In this document: positions 51,974 through 62,601 of the stretch, piece by piece
How positions within the stretch are numbered: the stretch's first letter is position 1
Layout of the letters: each line of letters opens with the position of its first letter
NCBI GenBank assembly: GCA_033675265.1
Contig: JAUJYZ010000617.1
Span: 1 to 64,000, forward strand
Reading direction: 5' to 3'
From: Actinostola sp. cb2023
Taxonomy: Eukaryota > Cnidaria > Anthozoa > Actiniaria > Actinostolidae
Length of the DNA: 64,000 bases
Translations under genes and position numbers: made by a program
Notes under the pieces: generated by a model
Databases searched by the model: none
What the model was told of the DNA's origin: nothing
Seen by the model: only the letters and a program-made list of their open reading frames with translations

Positions 51974-52277
51974 CTGCCCCTGTGCTGTATATGGCCCTGG
52001 TGTCTTTAGCTATGAAAACCTGGCTGCACTGTACCAAATCTTATATGATTTCTGCCATTTTCTTTAGGTTTACCCAGCTGCTCTGAGAGCTTCCAAGAGA
52101 AGACAAAATGCAATTGATTACAAAGTGAAACTACATGAAGAAGCTATCAAGAACAAGGAACTTATTGCACCATTAGCAGAGGAAGCAAATGCTTTGTTTC
52201 CAGAAGAAATGTGGTTGACAGAATATCAACGTAACTTTTGTAAAGCAGATGATTTGAAAAGACATTTCGGAAGATGA
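46870..52277 (+). CDS. MDM1-like protein with YQxxF-type motifs, three exons
   Basis: Exons are 46870-47045, 47383-48019 and 52068-52277 (stop TGA), 1,023 nt in all, or 340 residues. Junctions are GTAAGT/AG (phase 2) and GTTTGT/AG (phase 0). Three related motifs occur: SEFQSVYRSSF, SAYQRSF and LTEYQRNF. MDM1, a microtubule-binding regulator of centriole duplication, carries repeated motifs of the SEYQRxF kind, so the assignment rests on these. An acidic patch DSDDEEEDVEE follows the second motif, and much of the middle is charged. Exon 2 has an oddity. The frame used at both ends is poor between about 47,690 and 47,933, while a second frame there reads a clearly protein-like Lys/Glu/His-rich stretch. 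Two compensating indels would explain it. Poly(A) signals are at 52,335 and 52,346. Intron 2 is 4 kb of transposon debris. Family assignment is tentative. Confidence 0.6.
48090..49357. mobile_element. ~1.27-kb inverted-repeat element with recombinase fragment
   Basis: It starts with a hairpin (48,108-48,187; gtgcaatttggtctgaaatc against its complement). An inverted pair follows: ttatatccattttgaaattt near 48,212 and atttcaaaatggatataata near 49,337. The interior holds the Crypton-like fragment. A shorter relative with the same hairpin and the same right end lies at 53,030-53,478. Confidence 0.6.
48594..48797 (-). pseudogene. Crypton/KIAA1958-like recombinase N-terminal fragment
   Basis: A 67-residue open frame whose second half, from SLDQLYAEVKCKDG to SLRIMQSAIEHRLK, has the pattern (LYAEV..KDG..Y/EP.SL..MQ..L.R.L) common to the N-terminal domain of Crypton-type tyrosine recombinases and their KIAA1958/ZMYM relatives. 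No catalytic domain follows. A second small minus-strand frame (48,468-48,295), with KKRRR and a few Cys residues, lies just downstream; its origin is unclear. The fragment sits inside an inverted-repeat element in intron 2 of the MDM1-like gene. Confidence 0.5.
49605..51795. mobile_element. pogo/Tigger-like remnant bounded by CAGTGGAA(C/T)CTCTAT
   Basis: The left end is cagtggaatctctataatgc after TA. The right end, read on the minus strand, is CAGTGGAACCTCTATGTTAC. Such ends are typical of pogo/Tigger terminal repeats. No transposase ORF. The right half is the 17-bp satellite. Confidence 0.5.
50682..51790 (-). repeat. 17-bp satellite (gtgtccgtaatatagag), ~65 copies
   Basis: About 1.1 kb of 17-bp units with variants tccgta, tccata, tctgta and some 15-bp units. 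On the minus strand all three frames stay open (LYITDTSILRTP, LYYGH...) because the unit has no stop. The unit equals the subterminal sequence of the surrounding element (49,638-49,668). Confidence 0.9.
51949..51974. repeat. Poly-C tract in intron 2 of MDM1-like gene
   Basis: A run of about 25 C between ggggggtg and tgcccctgtg. Confidence 0.8.
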
Positions 52278-52334
52278 ATCATGATAATGATTATTATTAT
52301 AGTGTATAGATTCTTGCATAGTTGGTAAATCAGT

Positions 52335-52351
52335 AATAAATTTTAAATAAA
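52335..52351 (+). terminator. Poly(A) signals of MDM1-like gene
   Basis: Two AATAAA motifs (52,335 and 52,346), the first 58 nt after the stop. Confidence 0.6.
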
Positions 52352-52689
52352 TCATGTTAACTATAAGTTTTCTATTTGGATTAGGTACTTGTGGATGGAT
52401 GGATGAACATGCCAAATGCATTTGATGACATTTTTAAATTTGCCATGCTATGAAGTTTTTTTATTTTCCTTCAAATATTATTATTATGTTGCTTGCATTA
52501 TTGATTTGCTATCATTTAAGCCACAGTACTGGGTTGAAGTTCTTCTCTTCCACAGCTGATGGATTTTCTAAATCATGGCATTTTTGGACCAACTACTTTA
52601 CTTGGTGATGGTATTACATTTTCAAAAGCATTCACGTTAGAGTATGAATTTTATCAAAAGTTTGTTTTATTACCAGTCTTGTGTGAGTC

Positions 52690-52829
52690 TACCCTGCGAG
52701 CAGAGGCTCCTTTTCGTCTTTCTATGTTCACTGTGTCTTTTACTTTTGCTGAACGGCTTTCAAAAGTCTAGTAAAAGACACAGTGAACATAGAAAGACGA
52801 AAAGGAACCTCGATCTGCTCGCAGGGTAG
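52690..52829. mobile_element. 140-bp hairpin MITE with 8-bp target duplication (hAT-like)
   Basis: The stem of about 58 bp starts taccctgcgagcag and ends ctgctcgcagggtag. Flanks are TGTGAGTC on both sides (52,682-52,689 and 52,830-52,837). An 8-bp duplication fits the hAT superfamily. Confidence 0.8.
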
Positions 52830-53029
52830 TGTGAGTCATCCAAACATAATTTATTAATGGTCAGCATGCAAATCAACAGTCAGTTGAGTTCTTGAATCAT
52901 TTTAATCTCACTTTTCACTTTATCCATATACAAACACTATTAGGTGATCAATAGAAATGCAGTTATAAACTAACAATTTTCTTTTCTTAGCAAAATTTTG
53001 TCATGGCGAAAGCATTGGGCAAAATTTGC

Positions 53030-53478
53030 TAAGTAATGGTAATAGAACTGAGTGGAGTGCAATTTGGTCTGAAATCATACGAGTGACTGACAAAATTGCA
53101 CGACCGCGTAGCGGGAGTGCAATTTGTTATCACGAGTATGATTTCAGACCAAAATTGCACGACACAAAGTTCAATTACCTATTAATCATATTCATTTTGA
53201 AATCTTTTCAAATACACTCGTTATATTTAGGTGGTAAGTTGCAATAATAAGAATAATTTTGATGCCTAAAATACAACTCTTTCATTCTAAATTACAAATT
53301 ACTTTTTATGAAGAATCGTTTGAATTTAATAAAATTAGAGTTTCTGTGCGAAAATAAAAAAATAAAAAAATTGGTGCAATTAATGATCCAAAATAGTGCA
53401 ATTAATGATTTAATCGCACCATTTTTAGCCAATCAGATTGCAGGATTTACTAGTGATTTCAAAATGAATATGATTAGT
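53030..53478. mobile_element. ~450-bp deleted relative of the element at 48,090
   Basis: Same leading hairpin (gtgcaatttggtctgaaatc...), inverted pair attaatcatattcattttga / tcaaaatgaatatgattagt, and ccaatcagattgcaggattt before the right end. The recombinase fragment is missing. Confidence 0.65.
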
Positions 53479-53645
53479 ATAGGAAATACCACAGTTCGAG
53501 AAGAATTAATGAAAAATACCACGCGTATTTGATGAAAGTGGCTTAATACCACGAGTGCGTAGCACGAGTGGTATTCAGCCACTTTCATCAAATACAAGTG
53601 GTATTTTTCATTAATTCTTCGAGAACTAAGTGGTATTTCCTATTA
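53474..53645. mobile_element. Near-perfect hairpin with ~80-bp arms
   Basis: Arms read taggaaataccac...gttcgagaagaattaatg and return as cattaattcttcgagaac...gtggtatttccta. The loop is at cgagtgcgtagcacg. Confidence 0.85.
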
Positions 53646-53852
53646 ATAACACACCTACAAAAAATATGAGTTTCTTTATAGTAGCAAATCGCACGTAACG
53701 CAATCACAACCACAAATAATAAAATAGCAATTTTCTTAATACCGTGCAATTAATTAATTGCACGGTGCAATTAATTAATTGCACGGTATTAAGAAAAAAT
53801 CCACAGTCAATCGGCCAATCAGAAACGAGTATTTTTTGTAGGTGTGTTATTA
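53642..53852. mobile_element. Foldback element with a 59-bp central palindrome
   Basis: Outer arms are aataacacacctacaaaaaa and its complement. The centre at 53,735-53,793 is an almost perfect palindrome built of gtgcaattaattaattgcac twice. Confidence 0.85.
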
Positions 53853-54247
53853 GACTGTAAATCATGTCTGGTAGATCAATGTATGAGATGAAAGCTGTCA
53901 GACTTATTTGCAAAGTAAATAACACTTCATCTAGAGTGAACAGAGGCAAAGATACCGCTGTAATTTCTCAGCCCCATGGCTCCACACTAGAGCATAGTCA
54001 GCCACTGATTTCCACCCTCCGACAACTTTATTGGACAGCAATCACCTCAGGGAGTAGTACTCGGGTATATGAATGGTGGGGCATCCTCGGAAACGCTGGG
54101 GCTGTACCATTGGATATTTGGAAAATATCATTCACCCTGGGTTAGCCTAGAGTCTGTACACTACTCACAATATTACCAGATGAGAAAGTAATAAAAACAA
54201 TAGTTACTCAGGTACGTATGTGAATTGAGGATAACAATGCATCTTGT

Positions 54248-54382
54248 CCAGGGCCCAGTTGTTCGAAAGTGGGTTAACGCTAACCCACGGTTAAATATAG
54301 CCTCTCATCCAATCAAATAGCCAGAATAGCTGTATTTAACCCTGGGTTAACGTTAACCCGCTTTCGAACAACTGGGCCCTGG
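54248..54382. mobile_element. Hairpin MITE, GGGCCCAGTTGTTCGAAAG family
   Basis: Inverted ends ccagggcccagttgttcgaa and ttcgaacaactgggccctgg, with inner gggttaacg/cgttaaccc. Elements of this look are frequent in cnidarian and other marine invertebrate DNA. Confidence 0.75.
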
Positions 54383-54875
54383 GTACAGTAGTACTTATAC
54401 ATTCAAACAACTCAAAACTAGAGTATTATCTGACTGGACAAGAGTAACTTGTAACACCCTACAATCTTGTGCAAACTTTAACACCATCTAAAAAAGCACT
54501 AAATTGACTGACATTTCGGATGTTAGAACTTTGTTGGAGTGTAAGAAAATAAACGATGTCCAAACCCCATCTAATTCTAAGCTTTTCTTTTACAACAATA
54601 AATGCATTAATTTGTTTTACAAATTTCATTCAATTAAACTAATAACGTTAGGCAGATTGCAAAGGATACTCTATTTGGCTCTTACTAGTCAATCTTTGGT
54701 TATATAATTATCATTTGCTGATTATAATGTATATAGAAACTGTAATATTGAAGCTAACCTACTTGGAAGCAAGTCCCTCTATTCCTAATTCTATCTGCAA
54801 TATCTATGGAAATACATGTTTTGGTTCATAATTTGACCAAGATAAGTCATTAGAAAAGCATCAAAACAAAACTGT

Positions 54876-55068
54876 AATAGGCGACTTGCATGATGACGTT
54901 GTTTTACTACAAGTACCAGAATGCTTTGGGAATTTTATTTCTTATTCAGATTTTTATTCCCTCATGAGAATAGTAAAGACAATTGGTGCTAATTATCTAA
55001 CAAAAGAAAATGGGCAAAGCATTCTGATACTTGTAGTATATATGATGCCATCATGCAAGTCGCCTATT
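54876..55068. mobile_element. 193-bp MITE with ~50-bp inverted ends
   Basis: Ends aataggcgacttgcatgatg and catcatgcaagtcgcctatt. TA on both sides suggests a TA target site. Confidence 0.75.
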
Positions 55069-56175
55069 AAGTAATCTCTCCTCTCCAGACCGAGTCGCAC
55101 ACTCATTTGACAGTTCAGGACTGAATCCTGAGAGGAAGTAGGGACATATGCCCTACAGTAACTACATTGTGTATAGTAGATCAATGTTCAAATGGAGGGA
55201 CAAAGCATGGAGAAACAACACTTGTAAACACAGACTGTGGAAAGAGTGGAACCTGCTTGCAGAGCACATGTAAGCAAGCAACTGATTGCCAGACACCTGC
55301 ATGAACTGAACATTACGCATCTGGCAAGTGGAGCTTTGAGGGGTTGTTTCATGTTTAGCTCAGTAATCGTTATTATCAAATTATTATTAAATCTCATTTG
55401 CATACTTTATAGCTTTTTCGAGTGATGGACAAAAAATTGTGTTATGAAACTGTGACCACTTGCGATGAATGTCACGACTAGTAAGTATGTAACACCCCAG
55501 CCTGCCAATCATTATACACAACAATTACAGCGTCTTTGACGTGTAGAGCCCATTGCACACTATAAGTCATACATGTAACTTTCTTTTTAGCTGGTTGAGT
55601 ATCATAGCAAACTGTAAAGCATATGGACAATAGAGGGACTTGAATCTAATGCATCTACTTTAAAGGGTTTATAACTAGCCCTTTTTGTCATAGCCTACAC
55701 GTATATAATATATATATATTCCCAAGCTTAAACATTATTTTAATGTATGTAGATTATTTTAATGTATGTAGGTGTTATGAAGTGGTAGATAGAACGTCTT
55801 AGTTAGAATTAAATGTCTTCCATTCGATGATAGTGAGTGAAACATTTGTAATACTTATTTCATGTGAAATACCAAGAAGTGAATGGATCCTACGCATGAC
55901 GTTTTTTCACTAATTTAAATAAATGTGCATAATTGAAAGAATCAATAGTAAAAGGGAATGGACCGCCTTTGTTTCACACCTGTTCAGTTCAATGCAATGT
56001 ATTCATCACCAATGATTGGAATAATATGGTTTTAGTAATGGTTTTGTACATCAGTAAAGCTAAGCTACACACATTGTTTAAAATTAATAATAACATTGGG
56101 GGGAATATGTGTAAAGAAGTCTATTATTGAAATTCTTGAGTAACCACTTTTCAATTCAAATTTTGTCGGCCAGTT

Positions 56176-56417
56176 AAGGGCCGGACACACGATGCAACAT
56201 TGCGTGCAACACGTATTGTTGCAGCGTGTGTCCACCTCTGCAACATGTTGCGTGCAAGGAGAATCGAGTCATACTTCTGCAACATTGCGAGCAACAAATT
56301 CCGTCGTATTAGTGCGCGCTAGTCAATTGCACGCAACATGTTGCAGAGGTGGACACACGCTGCAACAAAATTGCCAGCAATTTTGCATGCAATATTGCAC
56401 CGTGTGTCCCGCACCTT
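56176..56417. mobile_element. Foldback element of TTGC/GCAA repeats
   Basis: The segment cgtgtgtccacctctgcaac...gttgcagaggtggacacacg forms the inner stem. Outer ends aagggccggacacacg and cgtgtgtcccgcacctt pair imperfectly. Confidence 0.75.
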
Positions 56418-56993
56418 TAGTTGACTGCACTGTCAGAGCTCTCAACACTTTGACAGATGACTGATAACTGAAGGTGAGAGCTACATTTGTACCTGGCACA
56501 TGCTCTTTTATAGCGCGGTGTTGTGTTTAAAGGTACAAAATACATGGAATGAGGCTGGTAGACCAAAAGTTAGATTTCTGGTAAAATCCTTGTAACTGCA
56601 GTATTTGCTATAACTAGGTTTTGATGTGTTCCTGCATTTATGCATATGGTATTAGTATATGTCACTACGAGCTTTCAATAAGAAAGCATAATAAAAGCAA
56701 AATAAAATAGGAAACAAAAACTGGTAACTACTGCTTATTTGTTCAGATGTGCACATGTCATGGTGTATAAGATTCTGACATCTGTGACTGGTTTCATCAC
56801 ATGACAGAACATACCACAACAACAACAACACAAAATGTAAACTAACTACACCAATGTATGTGTTGGAAAGCATGCAAATAATGATGGTCCATCTCATTAA
56901 CAACTGTTCTGTCAGGCAAAGTTGCACATCAACCTTTGAACAAGTCTGTCTTGTCAAACATTTCGAGAACAAAACATGTATAAAGTGTATAGA

Positions 56994-57137
56994 GTGCAAA
57001 CACTAATTAAAAACCATGAAACAGTGCCAACTTTAATTAGCACTAAATAGTGCAATGTCTATTGTTTTCTATTGTTTCATTGGTGCTATTTAGTACTAAC
57101 TAGTTTGTACTGTTTCACGGTTTTAGTGGTTGCACTC
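56994..57137. mobile_element. Imperfect hairpin element
   Basis: agtgcaaacactaattaaaa at the left pairs with ttttagtggttgcact at the right; inner gaaacag/ctgtttc. No ORF. Confidence 0.6.
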
Positions 57138-57911
57138 AATTTCCTATTAAAGACTGGTTTCAACAATGCAAGCACAAGCATTGAGGCATTATTTCACTGT
57201 AAAAATAGGCTCAAATGCAAGCATGTTTTCGACTGTTTTTAGTTCAATATTACTGTCAGTGTACATGTAGTTGTTGTGCCATAATCCTCACCCAAATTTA
57301 TTGATATCTCTTACAATGAAATTCAATAGTTAGAGTGTATTAAACATAGATAGACCTACTATTATTTGCAGGCTTTCTGTAGACTTACCGCTGATTCTGA
57401 TGAAACGCGACCACCTAGGCTTTGAGGATTGGGTTTGTACATTGCTTTAGGCGGAATTAGATTAAGCTCTAACGTGCTAGAATAACATTCATATTGGTTT
57501 AGTCTTGTAGGAAATGGCTAATAAACGATACAATTGACTTATTGAGCGAAAAACTATTCATACTTCGATGATGTGAATGACGTCCACCTACTGTAATGCA
57601 AACTACAAACCATCAAGTCTAGGTGGTTATGTTTCATTGGATTCGGTGCCAGTAATTACAGTATAAATTTAAGAACTAGACACAATCAATTTCATATGAG
57701 TGGAAACCTACAGTATGGTCTTACAGTAAAGTCATTGTAAGGAAAATGTACGCTTGAAAAGCATAGGAATTCCACTTCCCACTCAATACAAAAACAACTG
57801 TTTTTTCTATAATGGGCAGATTCTACACTACACTACACTACACTACACATGTACAATGTCAATTGCAAACTATTTTAAATACTAAAAATTCCCTGCCAAC
57901 TAGTGTGGTGA

Positions 57912-57917
57912 TTTATT
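57912..57917 (-). terminator. Poly(A) signal AATAAA of RAB4
   Basis: Minus strand AATAAA 13 nt after the RAB4 stop codon. It is close to the stop, so the 3' UTR would be very short; an overlapping TAATAAA is at the stop itself. Confidence 0.5.
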
Positions 57918-57929
57918 GTCGATTGTTTA

Positions 57930-60900
57930 TTACTTGTTGCAGGTAGCTGCGCACTTGTTCTTTGTTTCACCTCTTCCTCGTCCTGGTCTTAATGTTCGTC
58001 GTAATGATGGGTCACCGTATTGGATGCCTGAGCCCATTCTGTCTGGATCAAGTTCGCCTGAGAGGAAATGAAATGGAATGAAAGTGAATGCAAGGGATGA
58101 AATGGTGTTCCATTACCAGAGATACATGCATCCATTCTGACAACAAAGTTCCTTTACCTGATTCAATTTTGGTTAGGATTGTTCTTGAGCATTTTAGAAA
58201 ACCTTCCTCCACATTTTCGCCTGACAATGCACTGGTCTCCAGAAAAATCAAATCTGAAAAAAGAAGGGATGTTTCAGATGAGAGACCATCAATCACAATC
58301 ATTGTAAACTACTACTTACCGTTTTCCTGAGCAAATCTGCTTGCCTCTAAAAATGTAACTTCTCTGTCGGCATCGAGATCTTTTTTATTTCCAACAAGAA
58401 TGATCACAATATTGGGACTTGCAAGAGTTCTTGCATCTGTCAGCCAGTTTGTCAACGAGTTGAAAGTTTCACGACTGAAAGTACAACAAATGGTATCAAT
58501 ACTTGAATGTCCAATAGTCAGTAGGGAGTCAAAGCAACATTGAAGAAACGTTTCTTATTTTTTTATTTTTCTCTGAGATAATTTGCGAGTATCTAGAAAT
58601 GAATGATCAGAGAGAACTTTTCACGTGTGTCAGTCTTGGCATTACGTTACCTTGAGATGTCGTAGACAAGAAGAGCTCCAGCAGCCCCTCTGTAGTAACT
58701 TCTGGTCACAGATCTATAAATATTAGAGTAGTATTAACATTTATTTTATCAGATTATTAGTTAGATAGTGTCCCCAATTAGTAGACTTTTTTAGTCAGCT
58801 ATATATTTAATTGACACTTAAATAAAGTTATTATTATTATTATTATTATTAATGATTATCCCTGATTTGCAAGAACATATAACCCACAACTACACCATAT
58901 CAAAAATTCTGCCATAAGTATTATTCTAAATAGAAATGAATGTGCTAATAATACTTAATTTTTAGTTTTACAACAATAATATTCTTTCAGTATAGAGCTC
59001 TTACTTACATTTCCATTTATATGTCATTTTAATCTTATATCTATCCATCGTTGAACAATATTACATACTGTAGTACAAAGCTTTGCTATTAGTTTTTACC
59101 TGAAGCGTTCTTGACCAGCAGTATCCCATATCTGTAGCTTTACAGACTTGCCGCCCACGTTTATTATTTTGGAGCCAAACTCAACACCAATAGTATGACT
59201 TGAGTCTTGTTTAACTGTGGAAAAGTGTATCAATTCAAATTCATTTCTAAACAAGCATTGTACATGCACTTGCAAGGGTGTCGTCAACTACCTGGCATGT
59301 GCGAGATGAATTTTGAGGCAACATTGATTTACAGTGTCATTACACGAACGTCACCTTTTTGAATACCATTTAAAAACTGAATGTAGCATGTGCTAAAACA
59401 GGGTCTGAAAGGGGGTATGGATCACAAATCGTACTCCCATATTTCTCAAATTCCCATATCGCACAAATAACCAAGACAAGTTGACAGATAGTCCAAAGAC
59501 ATACATGTATATGAACTAAGGCAGGTGTATCGTGTAATAGGATGTACTATCATCCTGAAAGTTTGACAGTGAAAATCCCAACTCAGATTGTCAATGAGCA
59601 GATCAGGTTCTTGGCAGTGCCACCTTAAAGATTCATAGGATAGGAGAGATAGGAGAGAGAAGTGGAAAGAATCTTGGCGTACCATCTTAAAGATTCATAG
59701 GATAGGAGAGATAGGAGAGAGAAGTGGAAAAAATATTGGCATGCCACCTTAAAGATTCATAGGAGAGGACTGGAGAGATGGGAGGGAAATAGAAAGAATA
59801 TTGGGCATGCCACCTGAAAGAAACTTAGGAGAGAACTGGAGAGATGGGAGGGAAGTAGAAAGAATATTGGGCATGTCACCTGAAAGATACTTAGGAGAGG
59901 ACTGGAGAGATGGAAGGGAAGTGGAAAGAATTTCCAAAGAATCTTTGGCAAGCCGAAGCATACTCATTGCCATCAGAAGGCATGTTCCAACCCTGGTTAT
60001 TTGCTTGATAATATATATATCGTCGTTCTTATATAGCGCAATTCACATTGTCTCGATGTGCTTTACAACCAATAGAGGACTTTTTCAGGCTGCATATGAA
60101 AGGCGCCTACGCCAGCCAAGCAGCTTACAATCATGGGGAGTTAGTATGTTACATATGCCTCCAATTTGAAGTAGGCTGTTGAACCAGGTAACAATCCCCT
60201 ACTCTTTTTGAAGAGTTCAACAGGTTCTTTTAATGTCCCCCATCAGGAGCCCATAAGTAGGAGCCTCCATCTGGGATGTATTCGTGAGACGACCTGTGAC
60301 CAGATCAGGCTATTTTTAGAACACCAGTTTTCCCGCGAAATTTTAAACATTCCGAGAGCCTAACCATTTCTTCTTCACCAGGGATTTTTGATGTCGGCTT
60401 TGTTACGGAGTTTCTAGCTTTTGGCTTGGTAGGTTTACTATTTGATGTTTTTTTTAGTTCCTTGAGAAACAGAACACGAACTTGAAGACTCTTGGTCACT
60501 TTCCGATGAAGTACTAAACTCTGCAAAAGAGTCACTGTAACTATCACTATCATTTTCGCTCTCTTCACTTTCAGTTTCTTCAATATTGTCCGCCATTTTG
60601 TTCATAGATCACAAATAAACACAACGTTCTCCTGCATGCTGATTGGCTCTGTTTAATTCCCATGGGGGATTCCTATTGGTTGATGATTAGTTTGCGGGAA
60701 AAGGTGTTCTAAAAATAGCCTGATCCGGTCACAGGTCGTCTCACAAACCCAGTATGCTAGATGGAGGCTCCTACTTATGGGCTCCTGCCCCCATGTACAC
60801 TAGGTTAGATTAGGGTTGGGAGACAGGACCTACAGTTTTATGTCTTTATCCAAGAAGACGTAAAGGTCTAACCATTTGTAGATGTAATTTATAATAAAAT

Positions 60901-62309
60901 GGTATAAAACATGCATTTAGATGGTGCATTTATTTGTATCCAGTAACCAGCCATCATTACTGACTACAATAAAGAGAATTTGGCACAAAAACCTTCATGG
61001 TTGCCAAATAAGGTATAATCGAATATTGTAAACATCAAAGACAAGATGATGACAGACCCCCAAATTTAATTAACACTATTTTCGTGATCTGCGGTTGAAA
61101 CCATAGCAACAATAGTATCCTGCGGTTCGCTTTAAGAATGTTCGAGCTTGCAGCTTAAATAATTGTTTTGATTCTAAAATTAGGAATGCCAGCTGGTTTC
61201 TGGAATAACTGGTGACTTCTACATGACGGCTCAGTGGTCACTGGATACAAATAAATGTACCATCTAAATGCATGTTTTATATCATCTCTATTGTAATAAC
61301 AGTACTGAAAAAGGCCACTAAAAGCCAAGGAAGTCTGTGGATGGTCCTACTGGAGTAAGCAACCATGACAAACCAAAGGCTTCAAATAACCATGTCAAAA
61401 TCAGGGCATGAACTTGACAGCATAGAATTTGAAAGTAGCTGCCAGAGTTTGCCGAGTGACTGCTTCTACATGTGTATATAATCCCTGATAGCATGGAAAA
61501 TCAACTACTTCATGGCATGCAGAACCATTGGCAGATAGATATGGATGCCCTTCTAACACTTATAAATACTTTTATGAGACTATTAATGTATTATAAAGGG
61601 TTTTATGTTTTGGTACTGGAAATAATGATCAATAAAAAAGGGAAATCATTTAAGAAATTACTTTTATACCTATTTGAAGGACTTCACATGTATAAACTTG
61701 GTAAAATATGAATTATTTAAGAAAAAACGGAGAGCATAATGTAATGTAGCCTTCAGGAAGAGAAGGTCAAATGTGATCAGTTTCTTCACAAATCACAAGA
61801 CATTTATAGTAATATTATTATTTGATAATTTTCGACGTGAAAACAGTAATATTGTATATAGAATATATTGCTTGAAATGTAAAACAGACTTTGAAGAAAA
61901 TTCGCAGCAAAAATAGATTTTCTCATGAATTTTTTGACATCAAAATATCGAAGTTATCATTTACAGATAGCTCCCAGCAATACTAACTAGTCAATTAACT
62001 TGGTCTGTTACTTTAACTAAACTACAACTCGTTCAAGGCAGGAAAACATCAGTGTCTTTATCCTTTTTACACATTACTTACATTTCCCTTCAATAAACTG
62101 GTGTAAGATGCATGATTTCCCTGTGCCAGCACTGCCAATCACCAGAAATTTGAAGAGGAAGTCTGCAAGACAACAACGTATAAACGATGATATTTCTTCG
62201 AAGATGGCGCCTCAGTGGACGAAAAAACGACTCTAAAACCCGATAACTCATTACAAATACAGCTCATGAAGGTCAATAAACATCTCTAGTTACCGTAGGT
62301 CTCTGACAT
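57930..62309 (-). CDS. RAB4: RAB4 small GTPase, seven exons
   Basis: Exons: 62309-62294, 62162-62082, 59214-59100, 58713-58651, 58474-58320, 58253-58158 and 58057-57930. Sum 654 nt, 217 residues (human RAB4A has 218). It starts [15 protein letters not shown] as RAB4A does. P-loop GSAGTGKS is at 15-22, switch I Thr40 in [19 protein letters not shown] at 62-68, NKKD at 121-124, [12 protein letters not shown] at 149-160, and the RAB4 signature GSGIQYGD near the C-terminus. RAB4 drives fast recycling from early endosomes to the plasma membrane. The C-terminus reads KCAATCNK and then stop, so the usual CGC prenylation motif is not the last thing. AATAAA follows at 57,917-57,912. Intron 2 (2.9 kb) is full of repeats. 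The gene starts head to head with atlastin. Confidence 0.95.
59619..59950 (+). repeat. ~62-68-bp tandem repeat, five units, RAB4 intron 2
   Basis: The unit begins gccacct(t/g)aaagattcatagg and continues agagatgggagggaagt. Units start near 59,619, 59,681, 59,743, 59,806 and 59,874. Confidence 0.8.
60020..60240 (+). mobile_element. Short dispersed repeat (tatatagcgcaattcacatt type)
   Basis: The string ttatatagcgcaattcacat...gtgctttacaacc is a pattern seen in many marine invertebrate dispersed elements. Related pieces (gacaggacc...gaaggtctaaccatttg) lie at 60,820-60,880 and at 43,400-43,462 next to C1D exon 2. Confidence 0.5.
60244..60787. mobile_element. 544-bp element with ~95-bp inverted ends and CCCCCAT duplication
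   Basis: Ends CAGGAGCCCATAAGTAGGAG and CTCCTACTTATGGGCTCCTG. cccccat flanks both sides (60,237 and 60,788). The arms pair over about 95 bp with some mismatches. It carries the acidic ORF on the minus strand and a CCAAT-bearing stretch before it. Confidence 0.75.
60438..60605 (-). other. Short acidic Ser/Glu-rich ORF inside an inverted-repeat element
   Basis: 55 codons starting [15 protein letters not shown], followed by dense Ser, Asp and Glu. It stops just after an A8 run. In another frame the sequence stays open to 60,305 with a basic stretch ([11 protein letters not shown]), so a homopolymer indel may have split one ORF. The start AAAATGGCGGAC is YY1-like. It looks like the first exon of a gene or transposase captured in the element at 60,244-60,787. 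Function unknown. Confidence 0.35.
60898..61285. mobile_element. 388-bp element with ~47-bp inverted ends
   Basis: Left atggtataaaacatgcattt and right aaatgcatgttttatatcat are inverted. The pairing continues to tatccagt/actggata. No ORF. Confidence 0.75.
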
Positions 62310-62601
62310 AGCAAAGATATGCCGTTTGATTCTCTCAGATCGCCTGAATTGCGATCCAAAGTTTCAACACTTCACAAAATAAACCTTCAAATCGACTAAA
62401 CAATATTACCCACAATTCAGTGCTGCATACGTATTTCATATTTCTTCAGGGGAGGAGAAAGTAAAATATTGCTGGTACAATTACTACTTTCCCCTCCCTA
62501 CTAACTTGCAAATATTACCCACAAGTCATTGTATCGGAAGTGGCAGCGCGGCCATTTTAGAAAAATTACGTATTTCTCGTTTACAAGAAATTAAAACAAA
62601 G
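62310..62601. promoter_or_regulatory. Bidirectional promoter of RAB4 and atlastin
   Basis: 292 bp separate the two divergent start codons. Inside are CGGAAGTGG (62,535, ETS/GABP-like) and GCGGCCATTTT (62,549, YY1-like in reverse), both typical of housekeeping bidirectional promoters. No TATA box close to either start. Confidence 0.6.

Larger units (their letters stand above)
52278..57929. other. Gene-poor stretch between MDM1-like gene and RAB4
   Basis: 5.6 kb without a recognisable gene. The open frame at 53,864-54,145 (MSGRSMYEMKAV...) has no motif I know. The region is dominated by hairpin elements listed separately, plus an (ACACT)n tract at 57,825-57,846. Confidence 0.6.

Noticed and set aside
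50606..52037. Three minus-strand ORFs of 401-454 codons (LYITDTSILRTP repeats)
   Set aside because: All three frames are open over a 17-bp satellite without stop codons. This is the signature of a repeat, not of a protein.
53864..54145. 93-codon plus-strand ORF beginning MSGRSMYEMKAV
   Set aside because: No recognisable motif, lies beside hairpin elements, and no splice or promoter evidence ties it to a gene.
56192..56464. 90-codon ORF MQHCVQHVLLQRV
   Set aside because: Lies wholly within the TTGC/GCAA foldback element; Cys/Gln/His richness comes from the repeat.
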